This document shows positions 47,019 through 58,681 of a stretch of DNA of 64,000 nt, in pieces (positions within the stretch are counted from its first letter, which is position 1; each line of letters starts with the position of its first letter). The stretch comes from Drechmeria coniospora (lineage: Eukaryota > Ascomycota > Sordariomycetes > Hypocreales > Ophiocordycipitaceae). The translations under genes and the position numbers were made by a program. The notes beneath the pieces are model-generated. The model saw nothing but the letters and a program-made list of their open reading frames with translations, did no database searches and was not told the origin of the DNA. Location of the stretch: positions 8,552,520 through 8,616,519 of the forward strand of contig NC_054389.1 of assembly GCF_001625195.1 (NCBI RefSeq), read 5' to 3'.

Positions 47019-47580
47019 GCCGCACGCAGCGCTGTGGGCAGCCACATGAGCGAGAGTGATATGATAGTGTAACGGGATGGGATGAGCAGATAGCAGGCAT
47101 AAGACGATTATTTGGGCACAAGATTGGATGGGGATACCTGACGCACTTCCTGGGGAACCACGGGCATGGCTTCATTGATGCCATCCGTGTACGAGCCGAT
47201 GTGACGCATGGGATCAGATGAAATAGCTCTGAAGCGATGATTCGCATTTGTTACTGGTAGAGATAGCTTCGGCACGCGTTGCTTCAAGACCAAGAATTGG
47301 TCGTATTAGATGTATAAATCAAACTAGGGGGGATGAGGGATCGGCACCACATCCTTCTCGTGTATTTTAAATCACCCGAATCTTTCTTCATTCTTCACTC
47401 ACATCCACTGCGGAAGTACAATTCATGGTTTGATAGCATTGTGTGGTTGGGGACTAAGGTGCCGAAGACAAATACTGCCTTCGCTACTTTGAATCGCGAA
47501 CTAACATCTCAAAGACTTCCCACATACAACCGTCAAGGGTACAGTTCACTCCACTTGATAACATACGCTTTCGGTCATCT
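47019..47580. other. Convergent 3' intergenic spacer
   Basis: About 560 bases between the stops of the transporter gene and the GMPPA-like gene. It should contain both 3' UTRs. Nothing else seen. Confidence 0.5.
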
Positions 47581-49262
47581 TCACATGATGACCTCATTCG
47601 AAACATCCTGAATCTAGAATCAATATCTGCCGCAATGAAAACAGACTGTACGGCCAAATAGGGGACAGGGGAGGGATGCAAAGGGGGAGGGGGGGGTGTT
47701 TAAGGGGGCTGAAAAGTTTCTGAGCGATGACGACGTACCCTCTTTAGCTCCTTGAACGGGAGACAGACGCAGTTTTGCACGCGCACCTCGTCGCCGACGC
47801 CGCAGTCCTTGCCGAGAATGGTGACGCTTTGGACCTTGACGCCATTCTTTACGATGCTCGTGGAGTGGCTGGAAACGGGTGTGGGGGTGCCCTCGACGCG
47901 GGCCCAGGCGCCGACGCGACTGCCCCAGCCGATGATGGAGTAGAGCACGCATGCGTCGTGCTTGATCTCCGAGTCCTCGAGCACGATGCTGTCCTTGATA
48001 CGGGCGCCGGCGCCGACGACGACGCGGGGACCAATGCTCACGTTCGGACCGAGTTTGGCCGTCGGGTGCACCTGAGCTGTCGGGTGGATGAAGACCGGGA
48101 CGACGATGTTGGCGCTCGGCTGAGCGAGCTCAGGGTTTTCGGACTGCCAGGCCTTTTGCAGGTACAGGGCGTTGGCGGGCACGGCCGAGCCGGCCGTCTT
48201 GATCTGGCGCCAGAAGTCCTTGGTCTCGTAGACGTAAAACTGCTTGCAGTCGGCCATGTCGCCAAGAATGTCCTGTTCCAGACGAATGACCTCGTTCTGA
48301 CTGCTCTCGTCATCCTCTTCGACTTCGGGACTTGACGAGGGCATGTCGTAGCTCTCAAGGTTCTCCGAGGACGGGTACGACACCAGGCGGCTTGGGCGAT
48401 CGAGCCGGCGCTTGATGGCCGACTTGATGGAGGGGAAAATGCTGTCGGTGGAGAAGAGGTAGACACCGCAGTTGATTAGATTGCTGATGTGCGACTCTGG
48501 TTTCTCGACGTAGTGCAGGACTCGGCGGGTGTGGGCGTCGGAGACGATGCATCCGAAGTTGGTGGCAGCGTCGTCACTCACGCGGGTGCCGAGGATGACG
48601 GCTTCGGCGTCTCGATCGACAAAGAGCTTCAGCATCTCGGCGAGGGGGAAAGAGCAGCAGACGTCGGCGTTGAGGACAAAGAGGCGTTCGGGGCGGCCCT
48701 TGAGGATGGCGTCGCGGAAGTGGTAGAGGCCGCCGGCAGTGCCGAGGGCCTGATACTCGCGCAGGTAGCGGATGGTGATGGAAGGGAACTCCTTGGCCGA
48801 GTCCTTGATGAAATCGCTAAAGACAGACTCATCGTAGTAGCCTATGATGTAGACGTCCTTGATGTTGATCGGGACCCGCGCGATGGCCGAGAGGCAGTGC
48901 CAGATGATGGGATGGCCAGCCACCTCGAAGAGGGGCTTGGGGACGTCGAGGGAGAGGGGGCGAAAGCGAGTGCCGCGAGAAGGACCGCCAACCTATTTTT
49001 GTAAACGGTTAGCAGATCATATCTCATGTAATGGACGCCGAGCCGGATGCTGGATGATCGAGGGAATGGTGGCAAATTTGGGAACGGTCGGTGCATGCTT
49101 GCGGCTCGGTCGTGGCAAGGATAAACCAAGGGCATCAGAGGAAAGGCAGGACTGAAAAGCACTGGACAGATTAGAACAGAATCGTCTGAAACTCACCAGG
49201 ATGACGGCTTTGGTTGTTCCCTGGCCCTTGGCCCGGCTCGCTGCGGAGACGTGGTGCGACAT
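47581..49262 (-). CDS. Mannose-1-phosphate guanylyltransferase alpha-type (GMPPA)
   Basis: Three exons, 49197-49262, 47739-48992 and 47581-47607, with introns of 204 and 131 nt, give 448 residues. Exon 1 ends at KAVIL and exon 2 resumes with VGGPSRGTRFRPLSL, restoring the nucleotidyltransferase motif (GG-x-GTR-x-RPLS) and VPKPLFEVAGHPII. LNADVCCSFPL and NCGVYLFS follow. The C-terminal half is a left-handed beta-helix (IHPTAQVHPTAKLGPNVSIG, then hexapeptide repeats). Exon 3 is 27 nt and encodes DVSNEVIM, the conserved end of this family; without it the frame runs into unrelated residues. The GGPSRGTR loop and the acidic insertion (SPEVEEDDESSQNE) place it in the GMPPA branch. In animals GMPPA is an inactive partner that lets GDP-mannose inhibit the catalytic GMPPB; the same role here is inference. 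Confidence 0.9.
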
Positions 49263-50969
49263 GGTGGTGACGACGAACGAGGGGTAGAAGGAAGAATGGT
49301 GGTGAGAGGGACCGATCGGGTTGACTTCAATAGCTCGACTCCAGGAATCAATTGGTGACACAATGGGAAGCTCTTCTGTAAGCAAGATTCAATGCCAAGT
49401 ATTGGCGACTCGCGCTGCAGTGATGGGAATCTACAGTAGAGGTTGGAATTCGGAAGACAGTCGTGGGGCCAAGCTGTCTGTTGTTGAGTTCGGACCCTGT
49501 GGTCGCAAGGCAACGGCAGGGAGGATCAAGTTACTCCGTACCCATGGACATGTTGCCCCCACCGTGCACCTAGTTGTACTCAGTACAGTGAGGTAGGGGT
49601 ACACAATATTGTATGAGTAGTCCGTACTCCCCACATGTACAAGTACACGTACACATTTTGGCTTAGCGCTCCCCACAAGTATACAAGTACAGGCATACAA
49701 GTAAGTACTAGGTACATAAGTAAGTGCCTAGTAGGTGTACAGTAGCACCTGGTTACTTGCTAAGTACCACGAGTTACAGTGCACCTAGCCGGATGAATTA
49801 AGTATTACAGTACTCCGTACGCCTACAACTACTTGTACGGAGTAAGTACTTATAACTAAGTACACGGCACAGAAACACACTATACTCTCCGTATCGAGTA
49901 TGCACAGAGAAATGCGCAAGGAGAAATTATGCGATTAAGGGGATGCGGGCATAGCCGCGCGCTAGCGAAAGGCGTTCGTGATGTGCTCCTGTGTCGTAAA
50001 ATATTATACGACAGAACTGAGACGAATGCGCCGCACAGCAATGTACAATGCAAAAGCACTTTGTGATGAGGACTGCCAGTATCGCATACCACAGGCAATA
50101 TCAAGTATCGTGTCGTTTGTAGAACAGGAACGGAGTCGTGTATTTTTGGCGTACACCTACTGCAGGTGCTTAGCTGTGATCCTCGCTGAAAGAATTCAAC
50201 AGCTCACAACCATATATAACCTGTCTGCTATAACTTGGATAAATACGGAGTAATTGTACCATTGTACTGTACACTGTACGGAGTACATTGTTTATGTACA
50301 CTTACTTATGTGCGTGATACTGAGTATTGCTTGCGTTCGTGTGGAGGTACTCAGCATGCTTGCGCTCTTACCAGCCACCGCATTTTTCGCCCTCAGCGAC
50401 CGAGAAGCACTCAACCATCTCCAGGCACCATTAATTTTCGTTAAGACAGAGCCTTCTTGAAAGCTTCTGCCTGGACGGACACGACCAGAAACGAGCCGCA
50501 AACGCTTCCAAACCACTCTGCAGTTGTCGTTTTTGCTGTTTTCCTTTTTTTTGCGCGTTTTAGAAGCCGGTTTCTTGCGCCACTAGCCCGTCAGCTGTCC
50601 ACTCTCTACCAGCATTTATCTGTCTGCTGTGTTGCTCTCGAGACGGACTCGTGTGCCGCTGCAGCCTCTGTCTTTTCACCTCTCTCTTCACCCACACACC
50701 ATCACTCTTTCACTTGCCCGCTTTCATCTCCTTTCAACAACACCTCATATCCGCGCACCCAAGCCAGGCTTCCCCATCTCCCTCCTCGTCAACCTTGTCC
50801 AACTTCATTGGTTCACTACAAGTCTCTGTCACCTGTGGCTTGCAGAACCCGTACCTGTGCCATCTCCCAACGAGCAGCGTCGTGAGCCAGTTAAATACTG
50901 TCACCATTTTGATATCACATTTGTCGTTCGAGAGCCACCATAAGGTGGCCATTCTCACCATCGCTCGCA
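49263..50969. other. Intergenic region between divergent genes
   Basis: About 1.7 kb between the GMPPA-like and dynamin-like start codons. 49530-49870 and 50225-50300 carry GTACTCCGTAC-type motifs (near 49532, 49618, 49810, 49835, 50278). 50500-50940 is strongly pyrimidine-rich and is the likely dynamin promoter and leader. Frames of up to 142 codons there are low-complexity artefacts. Confidence 0.5.
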
Positions 50970-53877
50970 ATGCCTGGCCGTGTCGCTATTCCTCACATGA
51001 GGCAGCCAATCAAGGACGAATCAGATAGGAACGATGACCCGGACGGCCCTCTGTCCGACGACTCTGACACCTCATCATCCAACCAAACCCACCGAAATGC
51101 ACGATCGGATGCCCGTACGTTCTTCGCTTCCACCTCTCATTTCCAGAGTACCAGAGTACCTAACTCTTCCCAGCAGCTCTCAGTGAGCATACGACAGGGA
51201 CGGAACCCTTGCTTAGGGAAGTTAGAGTTCATCCCAGCCTTGTGGCCACGGGCGCATCGAACTCGGAAGGGAACTTTTTCCACACGTCCTTCCAGGACAT
51301 TGGAAAAAAGCTGAAGGATTTCAACGACACTCTCGGCGAGCTTCAGCAATTGGGCGTGTCTCACGATGTTCAGCTGCTCCCCGAGCTCGTCCTCGTCGGC
51401 GACCAGTCCGCTGGCAAGTCCAGCCTGATGTCGGGACTGGCCAATCTGGACCTCCCGCGCAGCGAAGGCACCTGCACGCGCTGCCCGTTGCACATCAGGG
51501 TGTCAAGGAACAACACATGGTCGTGCCGCGTATGGCTGAGAAAGGCATACGTATATCAGCCTCCTCCTGACAGACCAATCTGCGAAAAGGATGTGACACC
51601 GCAAGACCCATTCTTTCCGTGGCGACAGCTGCCAGCCTCGACCGTGGTCGAGTTCAAGTCGATGCAGGACAAGAGCGAAATTGAGGATGTCTTGCGCTGG
51701 GCGCAGATCGCCATCTTGAACGACAACAAGAACCACACTCTCTTCGTCCCAGGATCCGGCCCAATTGCGTTGAACACGCCAATTGCGACGGCGGCGGAAG
51801 AAACCCTTGCAAAATTCTCACCTAACGTGGTGGCCCTTGAGATCAAGGGCCCTGATCTTCCCGATTTGTCCTTTTATGACATGCCGGGAATCTTCCAAAA
51901 TCCGGCCGACGATAGAGATGACTACCTCGTCCATGTTGTCCGAAACTTATCAAGCGACTACATGTCCCACCCGTCCGCCATCGTCATCTGTTCAATGCCC
52001 ATGAACAGCGACGCGGAAAACTCCAGTACATTCCGGCTCACCCGACGGCTCAAAGCCTCGAGCCGGACCATTGGCGTCCTTACCAAAGCGGACCTTCTGC
52101 CAGAGGGTGGCAACCACGACCAGTGGCTGGCGATCATGAAAGGTGAGGCTCACACGGCGGGCCTCGGCTACTTTATAACTTCACGTCCACAGGGCTTGGA
52201 CTTGGACGCGTTGAAGGCGTGGGAGGAGTGCATTTTTGAGGCCAGAACGACGCAGCACTGGCCGTCATCGTTCCACCAGTTCACGGAACGGTGCGGTGTT
52301 GAGAGGCTCAAGGATTTCCTGTCGGTCCGTCTTGGGGAGGAATTTGCAAAGAGGTAGGCCAACCGAAGGGTCTTCTTGATCCGGCCTTTTTCCATTCGCT
52401 AACATGGGACAACAGTCTTCCTAAGATCAAACAGAAGCTTGAAAACCATTTGGAAAAGATCAACAAGGAGCTCTCGATCCTGCCGGAGCTGCCCGACAAC
52501 GTCGAGCTCAAAGTGAGGACGGGGCTCATGAGCTTTGCTGACAGTGCGCGTTTCCAATTGGACAAGTTTATTCGACATTTCAACAAGTTACCGCGCAGCT
52601 TTCGCAATTGCCTGTTGGAGATCAAACCCAAGTTTACGTTGAGGGATCGGACTGATATCCCGGTGCTCGAAATTTCCGACGACGAGTCGGACGCCGTGTC
52701 GGTCATGACCAACAACACCACTCCGACGGCGAAGCGCCACGCAACCTTTGGCGCGACCCCTTCCAAACGGATGAGAATGGAGACATCGACGGGAATGTCT
52801 ACGGGGGGCTCGACAGGCGGCGGCGCACCCCATTCCAACGGAATCAACACGGAGGGCGCCAACGGCGCGCGAGCCTCGGCCAGTCTTCCTCCGCCTTCAT
52901 CGGCCAGAGGATCGATCCTCCAGGAGCCTTTTACCGAGTTCCGCAAAATCGGGCACGGCTTCCGTACCCTGCGGCAGGTGCGCCAGGAAATGCAGGCCAA
53001 GACGAAGGCTGGCATGCCTGATCGCGTGTCGGATGAGGTCTACTTCGACATGGTCAAGGAAGCCATCACGCCGTGGGACCGGCCAACGATGGCGCTGATG
53101 ACGCAAGCAATGCGCGAGTTGCAGTCGCTGCTAGAGACGACGCTCGGCACGGCGCTCGCCGGTCTCAAGAAGCGGTCGATCTACCAGGAGGCGAAAAAGT
53201 ACGTTCGCAAGTGCCTCGAGGAACACTGCAAGGAGACGGAGGCGGCGCTCATGCAGCTGTACGAGGACGAACGCGAGCGGCTGCTCACCTTCAACGATGA
53301 GGCGTTCAAGGAATACTGCGATTCCGAACAGGTAATCCTCACTCGGTTTCGGCACAAGATGCGACTGGAGTCGGCGGGACTCCCCAGCCGACCGTTGGGC
53401 GAGTGGTCCGACTTTACCGACGAGAAGAGATCACAGGACGTGAAGCGACGCGAAGCGGAGGTGTCGAAGATTGGACCGGATCAGTTCGCGCGCGAAATAG
53501 AGGTGATCTCGTATGTTAGGGCATATTACCGCCTCGCCGCGCTGCGCTTCGCGGATGCCGTGTCGCAACGAATACTGTGCCGGATGATACCCGCGATCCG
53601 GATGAAGCTGCCGGACTATCTCGAGGAGAGCCTTGGCCTGCGCGGCCCCGACACGCAAGCCGTTTACGAGAGGCTTATGGCCGAGGACGAGAAGACGGCC
53701 AAGAAGCGTGAGATGCTGAAGCGTGAGAGGAACAAGTTCACCAAGGCGCTGGCAAGCATCGAGCTGCTCGAGACGGGAGCAGGGTCGGGTGATGTGGAGA
53801 TGCTGGACGAGAGCACGCAGCCTCTGTCACGGATCATGGACGCTGACCACCAGGATGACGACTTGGGCGAGACTTGA
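50970..53877 (+). CDS. Dynamin-family GTPase (fungal Mx-like group)
   Basis: Three exons, 50970-51114, 51177-52353 and 52416-53877, with two 62-nt introns, give 927 residues. The N-terminal 50 residues are acidic and Ser-rich. The GTPase domain has G1 GDQSAGKSS (near 124), the switch-I threonine in EGTCTRCPLH, G3 DMPG (near 284) and G4 TKAD (near 350). The stalk follows, interrupted by a Ser/Gly/Thr-rich insert (about residues 545-620) that contains a basic SKRMRME patch. The C-terminus has the GED pattern, YVRAYYRLAALRFADAVSQ and LMAEDEKTAKKREMLKRE. No PH or proline-rich domain is present, so it belongs to the Mx/Vps1-like fungal expansion rather than classical endocytic dynamin. The first intron ends in tandem CAGCAG acceptors 3 nt apart, so proteins with or without one residue are possible. 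Cell role unknown; self-assembling membrane or mechanochemical GTPase is the family function. Confidence 0.88.
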
Positions 53878-56334
53878 CGTGCGCCGCCCATCACCGGCGT
53901 CTGCTGTCGGTAGCGTGACCGGCCATCGACCTGGCGTCGTATGGCAACGCTGTGGTATCGTACGGTATCTATGCTGTGGCATCGTCGAGTCGACGAGGGA
54001 GAAGTTGGCAACGTCCAGGCGACGTTGAGATTTGTAGAACGAAGCGGCGAGGAGACTGGGGCCGGATCTGTACCGTTGCCTAATTATTGCATTTCGATAG
54101 TTGGCATCTCGGATTGCAAAGGCCCATTGCCATGGTTGCGTGCGAAAGCCAGAGTCGACATGGAAGCTGTGTGCTCTGTAGATGCGTGGCATTCATCCGT
54201 TGCTTAAGAGGTCTCGTGATGGTATGCCATGGCCCGCGATGGCCGAGGCAACAAACCCTTCGGACGGCCTGTGGACAAGTGAGGGAGAGGCGCGCGCTGT
54301 TGGGCCTCGTCTGCATTCACGAGGACGACAGTTCATCGGGCGGGGTAGAGAAGTGGCGAGATGATGGCGAGGAAATGCTGAGGGGAGAGGAGCAGACAAA
54401 TTAATGGCAATTCTTAGCGTTCACTACTCCGTACTAGGCAGCGAGACGGCCCGGAGCCGCCGAAGGCTCGGTCTAGAATTTGAAGCGGCAAACAAATTCC
54501 CTTCGCAGTCTAGCACGCTTGCTGCCGATCCAGATTCCAGAAAAGCTGTTCGGCAGGGACAAGCGCGTGGCGTTCTCGGCCTAGAAGAAGGGGGGAAGGG
54601 GGGGGGGGGGGGGCGCTATTTCGGAGCTGCTCCGTATTACTACCTAGTAATACTCCGTACGTACTTACTTACACCTGCATTCACAGCATTAGTACGGAGT
54701 TCTCCCAGATTCGCTGAATCTACGGAGTAGTACTCCGCGCATTGGGTTTCATTTGTCGAGTGCTCCGTAGTGTACTCTGGACGCTGGATTGGCATGAAAA
54801 TGTCGGGCTCGAACTAGTGAGCCATTCGGAGGACTCAACGCACCTTGTAGTTGAACAGGCGCTTTTATCCAAATACGTACATGTTGTGTGCGTCGTCGGC
54901 GTCGTCGGTCGATGGGCAGGTTTGCCATCCACGGCCCCGTTTGCCTCTCCGGTACCCAATTGACGCCGGCAGGAACCCAATGCACCGAGGTACTCAACTT
55001 ATACTTGACAGGACATCAGCATCTTCAAAGAAAGTACTGGGTTAGTAGGTGAAGTGTCTGGTACATGATTGGTACTCACCAGGCGGCTCCTATGTGGATA
55101 TAAGTATATCGCAAGTACGGAGTACTTGATGGATACGGCTTCTACGGCGTACAGTTAATACTCTGAATGTGCATGTGTATTGTACCTGGACGCATATGAT
55201 GCTGGTGCAAGTACACTTCATGCATGTGCAGACCCTATTAGCACCAAGTACTTGACAAAAACTCCGTAGAACCGTTGATGCCCCGTACTTGCTACTACAG
55301 TACCTAAGGCATGTATGAGGAATACGGATTAAGTACCTACAGATACGAATACCGTACTCCGTACAGTACAACTAAGTATTCTAACTGCACACCGAATCCT
55401 TGGGTACTAGTCTACTATAGGTACTCCGCTTCAGCTTTCTCGTCCATAGTGCTCACCGCCAGTATACTTACTGTACTGTAATTACGATCACGAGGTAAAT
55501 GCCTACAAATGTTCGCTTTCCGTGGCAGGATGCCTTTTTTGCCAACATCTCGCACCTCACCCGAAGGCCCCTTCGGCCCCTCCGAACGTCACCACCCCGG
55601 AATTCCCCTCTAGACGTTTCGGCTGGCGAAAAGGGTAGGTCAATACGTCGGCAATTGTGGCTGGAGCGGTCTCGACATTCGTTCCTGTTCCATTCTAGGC
55701 CCGCGCTGACGCTGAGCGGCAAGGCTACGACAGGGTCGCGCAGTAACACTCTATTCAGAACAGGCCAGACAGGCCTGACAGGCCCGCCTCGCCCAAGCTT
55801 CCACCGACATCCGGCTGCTGACGGGCAAAGAGTTTTTCAACACGGCAGTTGTTGCGGCCTCGAGAGGCGATGGAATCGGCCGTCCCGTCTCCTGGCCGCC
55901 GTGCCCAAGACCCTCTTGGGGAGGTCAGGCCCGCTTCGATCCATCACCCGTAGGACCCTGCCCTCTTCCCGCCATTTGCTCTCGTCGCATTCTTTATCAT
56001 CATCGCAGCGAGGGCCTATTATCCGCCTTCATCGAGTCGGCAGTTCGTTTGTCGAACTGCCCCGTCCACAATCCCTCTCACTCTCATGCGAGGCAGCCGC
56101 AAGCTCTGGCGAATGGGTCAGCTCGTCGCTGCGTCTCGCAAGAACTTACAGCACCAGGAGCCGGAGGCATTTCGAGCCGGCATCTCGGCACTGTTGCCAT
56201 AGATCAACCAACCATTCTGTCTCGCTTCCTCCATCTCTTTGCTCCCCGTTTGACGCGAAACGGACGGTGAAGTACAAAACGTTTTCTGCGCTTGGGGCAT
56301 ACGAAAATCCATCGTCACCATCGTCACCATCGCC
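53878..56334. other. Intergenic region with G-run and motif clusters
   Basis: About 2.5 kb before the MFS transporter. It has a 16-base G run at 54598-54613, motif copies near 54425, 54650, 54692, 54722, 55115 and 55353, and a GTAC/ACTTAC-rich stretch 55000-55490. A plus frame of 279 codons (55499-56338) is Ser/Arg/Pro-rich with no domain and overlaps the transporter start; I take it as promoter and leader sequence. Confidence 0.5.
54598..54613. repeat. Poly-G run of 16
   Basis: Sixteen consecutive G on the plus strand, preceded by GGGGGGAA. Long enough to fold into a G-quadruplex or to be a sequencing/assembly artefact. Seen directly. Confidence 0.85.
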
Positions 56335-58283
56335 ATGATCGTACCCGCCTTGTCACTTGCCAACCATGGCGTTGTCCGTTGCAATGTCGAGGAACCTGTC
56401 GACACAAAGGCCGAGACACGGTCGTTCGAGAACGTCGTTTGGTACAAGGAGCCTCATCTGCGCAAGCTCTACTTTCTGACGAGCTTCCTCCTCATTGGTT
56501 CGGCGACGACCGGCTTCGATGGCATGTTGCAGAACACGTCCCAGCAGATGGACGGCTGGAAATCTTTCTTCCCCGAGTACGCCGACGCCAACAAGCTCGG
56601 TATCCTCATCAACATGTACAACATTGGATCCATCGTCTCCTTCTTCCTCTCGCCCTACATGGCTGACGTGCTGGGACGCAAGCCGACCATCATGACGGGA
56701 TGCATCGTCATGCTGGTCGGTGCCTGCATCACCACCTTCAGCAACGGCTACGCGAGTACGTCTGCATCGACAAGTTCATGCGCCGGGGGAGGCCACGGCA
56801 CCGCTAACGGAGAGCAGTGTACCTGGGCGGCCGCTTCGTCATCGGCTTCGGCAACGCACTGTCCCATATATGCTCGCCGATGCTCCTCACGGAAATCTGC
56901 CACCCTCAGCACCGCGGGCCGCTGACGACGGTCTACAACTGTCTCTGGAACCTTGGCTCGCTACGTAATGGCCCCGCCACCGTTCCGGCCCTCGCATGCC
57001 CCCGTCGCCTCTCGCGCTGACCTTTGCGCAGTCGTCTCCGTCATCGGCTGGGGCACCGGCTCGATCCCGAACAACTGGTCGTGGCGGTCCATCACGTTGA
57101 TCCAAGCGGTGCCTTCGATTCTCCAGCTCGTCGGCATCTGGTGGGTGCCCGAGTCGCCTCGATTCTTGGTCAACAGGGATCGAGGCGACGAGGCCCTCGC
57201 CATCCTCGCCAAGCACCACGGCGGCGGCGACGTCAACAACGCGACCGTCTTGTTCGAGTATCGCGAGATCAAGGAGACGATAGAGGCCGATCGCAAGTCG
57301 AAGAAAGCGACGAGCTATCTCGACTTACTCAAGACGCGGGGCAATCGCTGGAGACTGGCCATCATACTTTCGCTCGCCGTCATCTCGCAATATTCCGGAA
57401 ACGCACTCTTCTCCAACTACATTGACATCATCTACGAAGGAGCCGGCATCAAGGAGCAAAACAGGAAGCTAGCTGTATGACGAAGAGATGCACGTGCCGT
57501 CGCTGGGACCATCGGCTGATGTTCCTCTAGCTGAGCGCCGGCAAGACCATCGTCGATCTCTTGATATCGGTCGGAGCTGCCTTGAGTGTCGACAAGATCG
57601 GTCGTCGACCGTTGTTCCTGACGGCCATTTCGGGCATGGTCCTGTCCTTTGTCTCTTGGACCGTCACGGGGGCCGTGTATGAAAGTTCGGCCTTCACCAG
57701 CCCATCTGGCGCGACGCAGTACAGAAACACCGGCGCAGGCCACGCCCAGATTGCCTTTGTATGGCTTTTCGGCATCTTCTACGACATTGGTTTCTCGGGC
57801 CTGCTTGTTGCCTACGCCCTTGAGATCCTTCCTTTTCACCTGCGAGCCAAAGGTAGCGAGCAATCCCCAACGCCTTGTCGTCTCGCCAAGGGTGGATAGA
57901 ATTCTGACGGGAGCAGGCATGGTCATACTGAACATTACGGTACAGGCCGTACTGGCCGTCGGGAAGTGTGTAGCCTCGTGCCTGCCCTCGCCCCGTGACG
58001 ATGTTGCTGACGCTGAGCACGTAGTCAAACCAACAAGCTCGCATGGGATGGCCTACCGAAACACTGGAACTTCATGCTCTTCTACACCCTCTGGGATTTT
58101 GGCGAGCTTCTCCTGGTCTATTTCCTTTACGTGGAGACCAAGGGGCCGACGCTGGAGGAAATTGCGTGCATCTTTGACGGCGACGACGCCGTGCCGCGCA
58201 TCGATTTTGAGCGTGTCACAAAGGATGCTCGAGCGACGGCCATGGGTGACGAGAGTGAAACATCGGCCATCAAGGCCGCTTGA
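56335..58283 (+). CDS. MFS sugar transporter (lactose-permease-like)
   Basis: Six exons, 56335-56755, 56818-56964, 57032-57474, 57531-57852, 57917-57965 and 58025-58283, with introns of 62, 67, 56, 64 and 59 nt, give 546 residues. Twelve membrane helices are expected. Sugar-porter signatures are present: TTGFDGMLQNTSQQMDGW after helix 1, ADVLGRKPTIMTG between helices 2 and 3, YLGGRFVIGFGNALSHICSP, the PESPRFLVNR motif after helix 6, VDKIGRRPLFLTAISG, and LYVETKGPTLEEIACIFDG at the C-terminus. The pattern is that of the fungal group that includes lactose and other oligosaccharide permeases; substrate cannot be read. Exon 5 is only 49 nt. The protein should sit in the plasma membrane and import sugar with protons. 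No glycosidase or regulator gene adjoins it. Confidence 0.9.
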
Positions 58284-58681
58284 GGACAATGGATGCCGTC
58301 GGGCCAAGGAAATTGAACGACGAGTCGCTGGGCAGCACGGTTACGCTGTGAGACGTGTGTCTTGGGAAAGTATGAATCGTGGCGTATGGGAGCGTTGCAA
58401 ATTCCAGCATTTTAAATGTCTTTACGAGACGACAGTTAGATTGAACGCTTTGCGGTTGACTGGTTCGGAGAGAAGCCTTTCGAGCCGACCCTTGTGCCGA
58501 ACTGATCCTTTCGCATTAGCGGCCGCGAACCTGGTATGTATGCTTATAAGTAGGTACATTCTCGAAAGTACAGCCTACAGGTCAGCACGAGGCTGTGTTT
58601 AGTGTCGAGACATCGCCACGAGGCGCCACCTCCAACTCTCCTCCGACACAGACTTACGAAGTCAAGGCTCAAATCAATAGC
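58284..58681. other. Short intergenic spacer
   Basis: About 400 bases between the MFS transporter stop and the UPF0303-like start on the same strand. Nothing recognisable beyond the expected 3' UTR and promoter. Confidence 0.5.

Noticed and set aside
55499..56338. 279-codon plus-strand open frame before the MFS transporter
   Set aside because: Ser/Arg/Pro-rich, no domain, overlaps the transporter start; best explained as GC-rich leader.
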